Assembly: GCA_947480015.1 (NCBI GenBank)
Contig: CANKBS010000014.1
Coordinates: forward strand, 38,512 to 102,511
Source: Sphingobacteriaceae bacterium
GTDB lineage: Bacteria; Bacteroidota; Bacteroidia; B-17B0; Aurantibacillaceae
DNA: 64,000 nucleotides
Direction: 5' to 3'
This document shows positions 42,847 through 51,329 of this stretch, piece by piece (position 1 is the first letter of the stretch; the number at the start of each line of letters is the position of its first letter). The notes below the pieces were generated by a model. The model did no database searches and was not told the origin of the DNA. It saw only the letters and a list, made by a program, of their open reading frames with translations. A program made the position numbers and the translations under genes.

Positions 42847-44598
42847 ATGCAAAGCCTTAATCAAATAAAACAAAGCATTTTTATAATCCATAAACGATTG
42901 TATGCGGCAAACAGGTACTACGGCTTAAACCTAATCATGGTCATGTTGATTGCTTTGTGCCTGGGTTTTTTAATGAAACAAATTACCTTAAAAAGTGATA
43001 CTGATGTTCGCATCAGCATTAAATGCAAAGCAGTTCAGAATGATAATTTTCAATTATTTTATCGACCAGTAAACGATTCTACCGATCGGGAGTCAAATTC
43101 CATGCGCCGAGAAATAAAAGGTAGTGGGGCCTTTCAGTTAATCACCTTTTCATTACCCGACACTTTAAAAATTAAAAACTTACGTCTTGATCTTGGCGAT
43201 CGTTATAAAGTCAAATCTATTGATCTGGAATATATCCTGCTATCATATAACAACAGTCATTTACAAGTATTTAATTCGGCTTCCGATTTGGGTTATTTTA
43301 CCTCCAACGCGTTTATCAAACAAGTCGATCACGAACACTTTACTTATCTTGATATACCTGAATTCGATCCGTTTCTCTATTCAAAAGACCTGTCATCCGA
43401 TTATCTTCAAGTTCTGAATTCAAAAAAAACCATTCCTTATCCCTTTCTCATTTCCTTTATAGTCTTACTTTCATTGTATGCCTATGCTTTGTTGTATCTG
43501 AAACAAAGTAGTTTCATGACAAAGTTCTATGGTTTTGCTTCTTGTTTTTTTATGTTGCTACTGCTATTGCCGTTTTTAAACGACAGTTTTGCCTGGTATA
43601 AAGATGAAAGTCAAGAAAAAAGAACCCTGGCTAAACGACCACAATTGGACTCGGGCAATGTGTTGGATTACCCGAAAAATTTTGAAAAGTACTACAACGA
43701 CAATTTCAGTTTTAAAAATCTGCTGGTTAAGCTGGGTGGAAAAATAAAATACCATTGTTTTCATTCATCGGCGGTAAGCGATAAATTGTCGGTAGGCAAA
43801 GACGGTTGGTTATTTTTAAATGGTAGTTTTTACTGGATCACCAAAGATTTAAATCGCGAAAATTTATATACACCCACCGAACTTAAGGCTACTGTTGACG
43901 AATGGGAAAGAAGAGTGACGTTTATGGCGAAAGACAGCATTCATTTTTACAAGGCTATGTGGCCCGATAAACATTATATCTATCCCGAATTTCTGCCGTA
44001 TAACATGACCGTGATTAGGAAAGATACCTTGTCGCGCTGCGACCAGGCCATAACTTATTTGAATAGCATAAAATCTGATTTTAAAATTATAGATGTACGT
44101 CCTGCTTTAAGTCTTGCAAAACGCGGCCGACAGATCTATCAGAAATACGACTCACATTGGAATGCTTATGGAGCCTTTGTGGCTTACACCGAATTATTGA
44201 ATCGCTTATCGATCGCTTACCCATCCTTAAAACCTTTGCCTGAATCGGCATTTGAAATAAAGTGGGAAGAGCAGGCAGGTGGTGACTTGGCAGAGATGAT
44301 CGGAATTAATGTAAGCGAAAGAAAACCTGTTTTTATTCCAAAAGCTACTAAGGTTAGCGTAAATAAAATGCCCTGTGATGGTTATCCGGCTCAAACACTT
44401 ATTTATCAAAATACCGGTGCAGCAACTAATTTAACAGCCTTAATTTTCAGAGATTCATTTACAAATGACATGCTTCAGTTTTTGAATTTACATTTTGCCA
44501 AAGTGGTGCTTATTTGGAATAGCCCTTATTCCGATGAACTCGTAAACAAAGTACATCCTAATTTAGTTATTGAAGGATACGCTTCTCGGTATTTTTAA
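42847..44598 (+). CDS. DHHW / AlgX-AlgJ-like O-acetyltransferase
   Basis: A 583-residue protein with an N-terminal membrane segment (IMVMLIALCLGFLMKQITL), a periplasmic region of about 150 residues, two more helices at about 200-250, and a C-terminal SGNH-like catalytic domain from about residue 300 (VGKDGWLFLNG). The Asp-x-His pair is Asp435/His437 in DSHWNAYGA, and the presumed nucleophile is Ser537 in FRDSF, as in AlgX/AlgJ. It should move the acetyl group delivered by the MBOAT protein onto a surface polysaccharide. Substrate unknown. It starts 2 bp after the MBOAT gene and is followed 5 bp later by vanZ. Confidence 0.85.
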   Translation: MQSLNQIKQSIFIIHKRLYAANRYYGLNLIMVMLIALCLGFLMKQITLKSDTDVRISIKCKAVQNDNFQLFYRPVNDSTDRESNSMRREIKGSGAFQLITFSLPDTLKIKNLRLDLGDRYKVKSIDLEYILLSYNNSHLQVFNSASDLGYFTSNAFIKQVDHEHFTYLDIPEFDPFLYSKDLSSDYLQVLNSKKTIPYPFLISFIVLLSLYAYALLYLKQSSFMTKFYGFASCFFMLLLLLPFLNDSFAWYKDESQEKRTLAKRPQLDSGNVLDYPKNFEKYYNDNFSFKNLLVKLGGKIKYHCFHSSAVSDKLSVGKDGWLFLNGSFYWITKDLNRENLYTPTELKATVDEWERRVTFMAKDSIHFYKAMWPDKHYIYPEFLPYNMTVIRKDTLSRCDQAITYLNSIKSDFKIIDVRPALSLAKRGRQIYQKYDSHWNAYGAFVAYTELLNRLSIAYPSLKPLPESAFEIKWEEQAGGDLAEMIGINVSERKPVFIPKATKVSVNKMPCDGYPAQTLIYQNTGAATNLTALIFRDSFTNDMLQFLNLHFAKVVLIWNSPYSDELVNKVHPNLVIEGYASRYF

Positions 44599-44603
44599 AA
44601 CAC

Positions 44604-45017
44604 ATGCGAACGACTACTTTTAATACACTTCTAAATAAAATTTATAGCCACGTTTTAACCATTTCGCTGGTATGGACCAGTGTTATTTTTATTCTATGCG
44701 CAACACCCGGACAATACATTCCAACGGCTAACTGGCTCGCGTTATTAAGCTTTGATAAATTGGTGCATGCCGGCATATTTTTTGTGTTGAGTGTTTTGTT
44801 TTTTCTGGTTCAGGTTAAATACCATCAACATCTCATCTGGCGCTATGTGTATTTTTTAACGGCGGTTTTTTATGGGGTTTTACTCGAACTCATGCAAGCC
44901 CGATATTTTTCTAACCGCTCAGCCGACTGGAAAGACGCAATAGCTGACGCTTTTGGCTGTTTCATGGCGCTAATTATTTTTAAAAAGATAGTGAGGCTTT
45001 TTGTTAGACAGGCCTAA
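44604..45017 (+). CDS. VanZ-family membrane protein
   Basis: A 137-residue protein with four membrane segments. VanZ features are ATPGQYIPTANWLALLSFDK near the first loop, KLVHAGIFFVLSVLFFLV and the C-terminal SNRSADWKDAIADAFGC with the conserved Asp and Asn-like residues. Known VanZ proteins affect teicoplanin resistance, but the family is broad and its role in Bacteroidota is unknown. It lies downstream of the O-acylation pair (5 bp), so it is probably in that operon, and it is the last gene of the sprA-gcvH-vanZ cluster. Confidence 0.85.
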   Translation: MRTTTFNTLLNKIYSHVLTISLVWTSVIFILCATPGQYIPTANWLALLSFDKLVHAGIFFVLSVLFFLVQVKYHQHLIWRYVYFLTAVFYGVLLELMQARYFSNRSADWKDAIADAFGCFMALIIFKKIVRLFVRQA

Positions 45018-45032
45018 CGATTGAAGCAGTCC

Positions 45033-45980
45033 TTATTTTTCACCTTTTTGTTTGGGCTTAAATACGGGTCTTTGTTTTTTAGGATCAGGCTTGTTTCTTT
45101 CCGACATGGTAGGTAAATCATTTCTAGCATCAACATCTTCAACCGTAACCCACTTATCTTTTTTAAGTTCTAGGGCATCAAAACTACCATCTGGACCATA
45201 ATACTGAAACTGCCCATCAAGCAGAGTCCCTTCCTCTTTAGCGGCTAAATGACTGTATACGATTTGTTTTCGTTTTTCAACATACTTCACACTCATACTC
45301 ACGTCGCTACTGTATTCAAACATTAAACGCTTGGGATTTTTTCGCGAAAGTTTAAAAATATCTTTCCCAAAAACCGGCAAACCATCTGGTCTAAAATAGA
45401 GCACGTCAACAAATTTTCGTTGTGTCATTCTTGAATTTCCATCCCAACCAATTAAGGTGTAATAACCTTCACATTCTATGAGTTGCGTGTATAACATGCC
45501 AAACCATTTATCGGTTGTGCCAACATAGGTTTCGGGGGTTTTAACGGTTGCCGATCGGTCGAGTAGGGTTAAGGCATCGTATTCATGAATGGTTTCATGT
45601 TTTAAAAAACCAGTCTTAATACGTTTATCATTATTCACAAGTAGAAATCCAAAAAAGGCATGTGACCCATCATCTTTAAATAAATTCCAAGTAATGAGTT
45701 TAAATTTTTTATTCTTTGGGCTTAATACCGAAATTTCCTTTAAGCTGTCGAAGGGGTACTCCAGTATTTTTGGGTCATTAATGATTCGGCTCCAAACCGT
45801 TAGAAACTCTTTATTACCCTCAATCCGTTCACTTTCCTTTTTACTAAAAAAAACTTTTTTCTGAATCACCTTCAATTCAGCCTCAGCCTCCTTAAAAACG
45901 GTTAAAGAAGAGTCCTTTTGCTGAGCAAAGCCAAGCATGGGCGTCAATAAAATAAAATATTTTATGAATCGATTAAACAC
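45033..45980 (-). CDS. secreted protein of unknown function
   Basis: A 315-residue protein with a signal peptide (FNRFIKYFILLTPMLGFAQQ) and a mature part that I do not recognise: an N-terminal helical stretch (KKVFFSKKESERIEGNKEFL), a central beta-rich part with ETIHEYDALTLLDR and YYTLIGWDGNSRMTQRKFVD, and a basic, Pro-rich tail ending KQKGEK. Start chosen at GTG 45980, since a perfect -7 box lies 23 nt upstream on the minus strand; the longer frame starting at 46037 begins upstream of this box and would overlap the divergent aminopeptidase gene. It ends 15 bp from the vanZ stop (convergent). Confidence 0.7.
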   Translation of the reverse strand: MFNRFIKYFILLTPMLGFAQQKDSSLTVFKEAEAELKVIQKKVFFSKKESERIEGNKEFLTVWSRIINDPKILEYPFDSLKEISVLSPKNKKFKLITWNLFKDDGSHAFFGFLLVNNDKRIKTGFLKHETIHEYDALTLLDRSATVKTPETYVGTTDKWFGMLYTQLIECEGYYTLIGWDGNSRMTQRKFVDVLYFRPDGLPVFGKDIFKLSRKNPKRLMFEYSSDVSMSVKYVEKRKQIVYSHLAAKEEGTLLDGQFQYYGPDGSFDALELKKDKWVTVEDVDARNDLPTMSERNKPDPKKQRPVFKPKQKGEK

Positions 45981-46003
45981 TATTTTTATATTATTGTAAT
46001 GAA

Positions 46004-46011
46004 CAAAGATA
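46004..46011 (-). promoter_or_regulatory. -7 box for secreted-protein gene
   Basis: Minus-strand TATCTTTG, an exact TAnnTTTG match, 23 nt before the GTG at 45980. It decides against the longer start at 46037. Confidence 0.55.
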
Positions 46012-46024
46012 CAAATAGAAACAC

Positions 46025-47041
46025 ATGTCGAACGCATTAAGAGGAATCAGAGCTTTTTTTAGCGCGACCTTGTTTGTCTGTTTCCTTTTTCTGGCTTGGC
46101 AGGTTCAAACCGCTATTTACCTCATTTATCAAGCAAATGGACAGTTGAGGGTTCTCAGCCAAAGCACAGCATTATCCACTTATTTAGTCAAAACCACATT
46201 GAGTAAGCAGGAAGTAGAAAATGCTGCCTTGGTTGAAAAGATTAAAGCCTACTCCGTTAACGAACTGGCTTACAAGCCAACAAACAATTATACCCATGTT
46301 TACGATCAAAAAAACGCCAACTCTTTGTGGGTTATTACGGCTTGTGAAGCATTCGACCTAAAGCCTTATGAATGGGATTTTCCGATAGTTGGAAAGGTAA
46401 GTTACAAGGGTTTTTTTAAAAAGGAATTAGCCATGGAAGAAATGAAAAGACTAGCTGGTAAAGGACTAGACACCGATTTACGGGCGGTGAGTGCCTGGAG
46501 TACCTTAGGTTGGTTTAACGATCCCTTGCTCAGTTCCATGCTTCAGCGAAGCAAAGGTTCTTTTTGCAACCTTCTTTTTCATGAATTATTTCATAGCACC
46601 TATTATGCCTCAGGAACAGTTGATTTTAATGAAAACATGGCCAATTTTGTGGCACACAAAGCAAGTTTGCGCTTCCTTAAAACCGATACCTTGGCATTAA
46701 AGGATTATCAAAATTTGTACACGGATAGGCAAGTCTTTAACCGTTATATGCTTAGGCAAATAAAGTCACTCGATAGTTATTACCAAAGCATCAAAAGCAA
46801 ACCCAATAAACATCAGTTAAAACAAGTAGCCATCCAATCGTTAGCCGATAGCATCGAAGCTTTGCCTTTAATCAACAAAAAGCCTTATATGGCAAGGAAA
46901 AAGGATATCTTGGAATCTAAAAATGCCTATTTACTTGATTTTATTCAATACGATAGTTTGCAAGACAGTTTAGAGAAGGTTTTTAACAAAATTTATAATG
47001 GTAATCTTCAAAAATTGGTACGAGATTTGAAGCTAAATTAA
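46025..47041 (+). CDS. putative aminopeptidase (PF10023-like, zinc HExxH)
   Basis: A 338-residue protein with one N-terminal membrane anchor (ATLFVCFLFLAWQVQTAIYL). Key motifs are AWSTLGWFNDPLLSSML, the zinc site HELFH (His186, Glu187, His190) and NENMANFVA with the third ligand Glu, as in the predicted aminopeptidase family PF10023. The catalytic domain probably faces the periplasm. The rest is helical and Lys/Gln-rich. The DNA between this start and the minus-strand gene is a divergent promoter region of only 44 bp. Confidence 0.82.
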   Translation: MSNALRGIRAFFSATLFVCFLFLAWQVQTAIYLIYQANGQLRVLSQSTALSTYLVKTTLSKQEVENAALVEKIKAYSVNELAYKPTNNYTHVYDQKNANSLWVITACEAFDLKPYEWDFPIVGKVSYKGFFKKELAMEEMKRLAGKGLDTDLRAVSAWSTLGWFNDPLLSSMLQRSKGSFCNLLFHELFHSTYYASGTVDFNENMANFVAHKASLRFLKTDTLALKDYQNLYTDRQVFNRYMLRQIKSLDSYYQSIKSKPNKHQLKQVAIQSLADSIEALPLINKKPYMARKKDILESKNAYLLDFIQYDSLQDSLEKVFNKIYNGNLQKLVRDLKLN

Positions 47042-47050
47042 ATCTATTAT

Positions 47051-47058
47051 TAATTTTG
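47051..47058 (+). promoter_or_regulatory. -7 box for tandem thioredoxin operon
   Basis: TAATTTTG, an exact TAnnTTTG match, 27 nt before the ATG at 47086. It lies just after the aminopeptidase stop, so the two-gene operon has its own promoter. Confidence 0.5.
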
Positions 47059-47085
47059 GATAATGAACACACAAAACCTCTGTAA

Positions 47086-48645
47086 ATGAAAAAAACGTAC
47101 TTAGTGCTTACTTTTTTTAGTCTTTTCTCCATCGCATCCAATGCGCAGTCGGGTTACGATATCAAAATTAATTTTAAAGGCTGTACCGACTCCACGGTAT
47201 TTTTGGCCAGGTATTTTTTCGATCAAATGCCAATTACCGATAGCTGCAAAAAAATCAAAAACGGTAAAATTCATTTTAAGGGAAGTATGCCTTTAGATAA
47301 AGGGGTATACTTTTTAGCGAATCAAAATAAAAATAATTTTTACTTCCAATTCATAGTTGATGAAAATCAAAAAATGACCATTAATCTCGATAACTCCAAG
47401 GTGATCGAATCGTTAAAGGCCCCGGATAACAAACTCAACGAACAATTCTTTGCTTATGTGAGTTATATGACAAGTAAGAATAAGGAAATGGGCAATTATG
47501 TAAGCCAATGCAAAGGTAAAAGCAAAGCCGATAGCGCTAAATTTATTAACGAAAAACAAAAAACATTAAGTGATGAAACCACAAAATTCGACAAGGATTT
47601 TATGACCCGTAACAAAGGCAATTTTGTGTATGACCTCATGAATTTAAGAACTGAAAAATATCCTACCGATGTGCCTTTGGCTAAAAACGGTCGTCCTGAC
47701 AGTGTTTACCAGTATTATTATTACAAGAACCATTATTTTGACGGCATTAATTTTGGCGACGAACGGTTATTATATACGCCGTTTTTTGCCGATAAGGTGA
47801 AAAAGTATTTCGAAACAACCATTGTGCAACATCCCGATACCGTTATAAAGGAACTCGATAAAATGCTTGCCAAATGTGTACCGGGCTCTCAAATGTTTAA
47901 CACCTTGGTTGGCCATTACACCTACAAGTTCGAACAAAACAAAACCATGAGTTTCGACAGCAAAGGCAAATGCAATACTTTTGAAAAAGTGTTTATTAGT
48001 TTGGCTGATAAATACATTGTAACCGGTAAAACTCAAGGTTATTATTCAGATGAAACCGTTCAAAAAATTAAAGACCGCGTAGATATTTTAAGAAACCTTT
48101 TACCGGGATCAAAAGTGGCCGATCTATATATGATTGATACCACCTTTGGTAAACAAGTCCTTAAAATGGGTTTTGATACGGCTAAAACCAGCGTGGGCGC
48201 CACTTACCTGTACAATAAAAACCTCGACAAATTAACGCCCATGTTTAAAACGCTTTACAATGTAAAAGCAAAATACACCATTTTGGTGTTTTGGGCAGCC
48301 GATTGTTCGCATTGTCAAACAGAAATCCCAAAGTTAAACGAGGAACTCAAAAAGATTAAGGGAACCGTAGATTATAAAGTTTTTGCCGTGCAAACAAAAG
48401 AAGAATTATATGATTCCTGGAAAAAATTTATCATTGAAAAACAACTAAATGATTTTACACACGTGTTTGATCCGGTTCACATTAATGGTTTAGCCTTAAA
48501 AGATCGTTTTGATATTGTGGCAACCCCGGTAATTTATCTCTTAGATAAAGATAAAAACATCATCGGCAAAAAACTCGGACATGAGCAAACCCTCGAAATC
48601 ATCGAACGTTTAGAAAATATCGAAAAACAATCTAACACCAAATAA
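47086..48645 (+). CDS. DUF4369-thioredoxin protein (TlpA-like), copy 1
   Basis: A 519-residue periplasmic protein. Signal peptide to about residue 20, a DUF4369 domain at about 22-110 (YDIKINFKGCTDSTVFLARY, IVDENQKMTINL), a helical middle (as in DUF5106 proteins) and a C-terminal thioredoxin domain at about 380-510 with the redox motif Cys407-Ser-His-Cys410 (ILVFWAADCSHCQTEIPKLN) and cis-Pro segment VATPVIYLLDKDKNI. It probably reduces or exchanges disulfides in the periplasm. It is followed after 34 bp by a close paralogue; the two proteins align along their whole length. Confidence 0.87.
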   Translation: MKKTYLVLTFFSLFSIASNAQSGYDIKINFKGCTDSTVFLARYFFDQMPITDSCKKIKNGKIHFKGSMPLDKGVYFLANQNKNNFYFQFIVDENQKMTINLDNSKVIESLKAPDNKLNEQFFAYVSYMTSKNKEMGNYVSQCKGKSKADSAKFINEKQKTLSDETTKFDKDFMTRNKGNFVYDLMNLRTEKYPTDVPLAKNGRPDSVYQYYYYKNHYFDGINFGDERLLYTPFFADKVKKYFETTIVQHPDTVIKELDKMLAKCVPGSQMFNTLVGHYTYKFEQNKTMSFDSKGKCNTFEKVFISLADKYIVTGKTQGYYSDETVQKIKDRVDILRNLLPGSKVADLYMIDTTFGKQVLKMGFDTAKTSVGATYLYNKNLDKLTPMFKTLYNVKAKYTILVFWAADCSHCQTEIPKLNEELKKIKGTVDYKVFAVQTKEELYDSWKKFIIEKQLNDFTHVFDPVHINGLALKDRFDIVATPVIYLLDKDKNIIGKKLGHEQTLEIIERLENIEKQSNTK

Positions 48646-48679
48646 TCTAACAAAACAAAACAAAACCAAACAAAAAAAC

Positions 48680-50206
48680 ATGAAAAAATTTATTCTTTTA
48701 CTCTCGTCAATTGCTATTTTTTCGTTTAGCGCAAAATCACAAGGCTACGACATAAAAATAAATTTTAAAGGTTGTAAAGATACCATGGCCTATCTGGTAA
48801 AATATACCTGGGATCAGCAATATGTCGCCGACACCTGCCACAAAATAAAAAACGGTCTCATTCAATTTAAAGGTAAAAAAGACCTGGATAAAGGGGTTTA
48901 TGTTTTGGTGAGTCAAGCTAGTTCCATTTACTTTGATTTTTTTATTAATGAAAATCAAAAATTCACAATCACTACCGATGCCGCTGATATGGTTGCAAAT
49001 TTAAAATCGGTTGGAAATAAAGAGAATGAAGAATTCTTCGGTTATATTAAGTACATAACCAGTAAAAATCAAGATTTTAATAAGATCCGTGAACAAACCA
49101 AAGGAAAAAGTAAAGAAGATAGTACAAAATTCATGATTCAAAAAATCACTGAGCTTAATGCAGAAGTGAAAAAATTTGACTCTGATTTTATGACGAAAGT
49201 GAAAGGTACTTATGTATTTGACGTGTTGAATTTAAAAACCGAAAAGGAGCCAACTGAAATCCCGAAAGCAAAGAATGGTCGTCCCGACAGTGTATACCAA
49301 TACTATTATTACAAAAGCCATTATTTTGATGGTGTTAATTTTAAAGACGAGCGCATTATCCGCACCCCATTTTTTGATGACCGTGTAAAAAAATATTTTG
49401 ATCAGGTAATTCTAAATCACCCCGATACGGTGATTGCCGAGATTGATAAAATTTTAGGTAAATGCGAGCAGGATAATTTGGTTTACAATTTGTTATTAGG
49501 CTATTTCACCTATAAATATGAGCAAAGTAAAATTATGGGCTTTGATAAAGTTTTTGTGCACTTGGCCGATAAATATATTTTAAGTGGCAAAGCAAGTAAA
49601 GTGTATACCGAAGAAACCGTAACGAAAATTAAAGAACGTGTAGATATTATGCGTAATCTATTACTTGACGCAAAGGTTTCGGAAGTATACATGATAGACA
49701 CCACTTATGGTAAACTGGTGCGTAAGATGGGTTTTGACACGGCCACTTCTAGCAAAAGCATTACCGATTTATATTATAAAAATATCGAGAAATTAACCCC
49801 AATGTTTAAAACCTTGTATCAGGTTAATGCAAAATATACTGTGTTGGTGTTTTGGGCTGCAGATTGTGGGCACTGTCAAACCGAAGTGCCTAAGTTACAT
49901 GAAGCCTTAAAAGACTTAAAAGGTAAAATGGATGTGAAAGTTTTTGCGGTGCAAACCAAAGATGATTTGTACGATTCATGGCGTAAGTTTTTAATAGATC
50001 ATAAAATGAATGATTTTATTAACGTTTACGACCCCGTTCACTTAAATAATTTAAAAGAACGTTTTGATATTTATTCAACACCGGTAATTTATATTTTAGA
50101 TAAAGACAAAAAAATTAAAGCCAAACGTTTAGGCTCAGAACAAGTGGTAGAGATGCTCAAAACATTAGATGCCATGGATAAAGAAGCCGCTAAAATCAAG
50201 AACTAA
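48680..50206 (+). CDS. DUF4369-thioredoxin protein (TlpA-like), copy 2
   Basis: A 508-residue paralogue of the preceding gene with the same order: signal peptide (MKKFILLLSSIAIFSFSAKS), DUF4369 (YDIKINFKGCKDTMAYLVKY), helical middle sharing GRPDSVYQYYYYK with copy 1, and a C-terminal thioredoxin domain with Cys396-Gly-His-Cys399 (VFWAADCGHCQTEVPKLHEA). The change of Ser to Gly inside the CxxC motif can alter redox potential, and it lacks an 11-residue segment of copy 1 near residue 290 (FDSKGKCNTFEK). A tandem duplication is the simplest origin. A perfect terminator follows. Confidence 0.87.
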   Translation: MKKFILLLSSIAIFSFSAKSQGYDIKINFKGCKDTMAYLVKYTWDQQYVADTCHKIKNGLIQFKGKKDLDKGVYVLVSQASSIYFDFFINENQKFTITTDAADMVANLKSVGNKENEEFFGYIKYITSKNQDFNKIREQTKGKSKEDSTKFMIQKITELNAEVKKFDSDFMTKVKGTYVFDVLNLKTEKEPTEIPKAKNGRPDSVYQYYYYKSHYFDGVNFKDERIIRTPFFDDRVKKYFDQVILNHPDTVIAEIDKILGKCEQDNLVYNLLLGYFTYKYEQSKIMGFDKVFVHLADKYILSGKASKVYTEETVTKIKERVDIMRNLLLDAKVSEVYMIDTTYGKLVRKMGFDTATSSKSITDLYYKNIEKLTPMFKTLYQVNAKYTVLVFWAADCGHCQTEVPKLHEALKDLKGKMDVKVFAVQTKDDLYDSWRKFLIDHKMNDFINVYDPVHLNNLKERFDIYSTPVIYILDKDKKIKAKRLGSEQVVEMLKTLDAMDKEAAKIKN

Positions 50207-50223
50207 TTTATTACAATCAAATT

Positions 50224-50256
50224 AAAAGCCTGTCTGAATTCAGACAGGCTTTTTTA
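50224..50256 (+). terminator. terminator of tandem thioredoxin operon
   Basis: A 22-bp perfect palindrome, GCCTGTCTGA-ATTCAGACAGGC (50228-50249), is preceded by AAAA and followed by TTTTTT. It is a textbook intrinsic terminator that may work in both directions. Confidence 0.9.
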
Positions 50257-50317
50257 TTCGTAATTGTATCGACTATAGAAAAGCTTCGAATGCTTATTTT
50301 ATAAAGCGTTTTATTAA

Positions 50318-50690
50318 GCTCCGTAGGAGCGATCTTTAGCTAGCGGTATTTATAAGATTTCATTCAGCTCCATAGGAGCGAACTGAATGTAGAATACAAA
50401 AAAGATTTCATTTAGACCTCCGTAGGAGGGAACTGTGTGTAGACGAAGAATAGCATTTTATTGCGAGCTCCATAGGAGCGACCTGTGTGTCAAATGAAAA
50501 AGGAATGCCTTAAGCTCCTTAGGAGCGAACCGTATGTAGAAGAATGATGGAATCTCATTTAAAGCTCCGTAGGAGCGAACTGTATGTAGCAAGATAAAAA
50601 GGAATAAATTAAGCTCCATAGGAGCGACCTGGGTTTGGCGGAGAGAAGCAGGTTTCATCCAGCTCCGTAAAAGCGACCTAATCTACCGCA
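50318..50690. repeat. array of eight diverged 47-50 bp palindromic repeats
   Basis: Cores begin at 50318, 50367, 50417, 50467, 50514, 50564, 50613 and 50662, so the period is 49, 50, 50, 47, 50, 49 and 49 bp. Each core has the palindrome GCTCC(G/A/T)TAGGAGC followed by GA(A/C)CTGTATGTAG or a variant; the remaining 20-odd bases are A-rich and only loosely alike. In copy 3 both arms change together (CCTCC...GGAGG). The last copy is decayed. There is no protein-coding gene in 50207-50699. Confidence 0.85.
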
Positions 50691-50699
50691 TTATCCGTG

Positions 50700-51329
50700 T
50701 TAACGCGATTCCGTTTTTAATAATGTAATGTCCCCAATTAGTTTTTGAACATCTGCGCTATCGGTACCATCATACATCCCACGCATTCTTTTTTTGGAAT
50801 CTATCAGCAAAAACAATTCCGAATGTAAAAAGCCTTCCGGCGAGCCATCATCTTCTAAAGCATTTACCAGGTAATCGTTTTTCGCTAAGGCATAAATTTG
50901 TTTTTTATCGCCGGTTAAAAAATGCCATTTATTTTTTTGTGCGTGGTAGGTTTCAGCATAAGCCATTAACACAGCTACTGTATCATGCAGGGGGTTTACC
51001 GAGTGGGATAGAATCAAAACCGAATCATCTTGCGCAAAGGCTTTTTGAACTTCTGTTAAATGGCTGCTCATAACCGGACAAATACTCTGGCAGCTAGCAA
51101 AGAAAAAATTAGCCACCACAATTTTGTTTTTAGTTGTTTCTTGAGTGATGGTTTCACCATACTGATTAGTGAGACTAAAATTACCAATGCTGTGATACAC
51201 GGTATCGTTGCCAACCAAGTGTTTTACGCCATAAACCGGTAAAACCAGACTTGGTGTTTTTGGTGCACAGCCAAAAATAAATAGTAAAGCAGGTAGGATT
51301 AAAAATTTAGTGGTTGCGTTTGATTTCAT
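50700..51329 (-). CDS. SCO1/SenC-family lipoprotein
   Basis: A 209-residue lipoprotein (lipobox IFGC, Cys21) with a thioredoxin fold. The copper ligands of Sco proteins are present: Cys80 and Cys84 in ASCQSICPV and His169 in GFLHSELFLL. Sco proteins deliver copper to the CuA centre of cytochrome c oxidase or act as thiol-disulfide reductants for its assembly. No oxidase gene is in the window. Its start overlaps the end of a related cysteine-free gene by 23 bp, so they are co-translated. Confidence 0.92.
   Translation of the reverse strand: MKSNATTKFLILPALLFIFGCAPKTPSLVLPVYGVKHLVGNDTVYHSIGNFSLTNQYGETITQETTKNKIVVANFFFASCQSICPVMSSHLTEVQKAFAQDDSVLILSHSVNPLHDTVAVLMAYAETYHAQKNKWHFLTGDKKQIYALAKNDYLVNALEDDGSPEGFLHSELFLLIDSKKRMRGMYDGTDSADVQKLIGDITLLKTESR

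Noticed and set aside
50458..50658. 66-residue minus-strand frame
   Set aside because: It is made of the repeat units (alternating RSYGA / RSLLWS-like segments) and is not a gene.
50318..50690. CRISPR array
   Set aside because: Spacing is regular, but the parts between cores resemble each other, the repeat is diverged and short, the last copy is decayed, and no cas gene is present.
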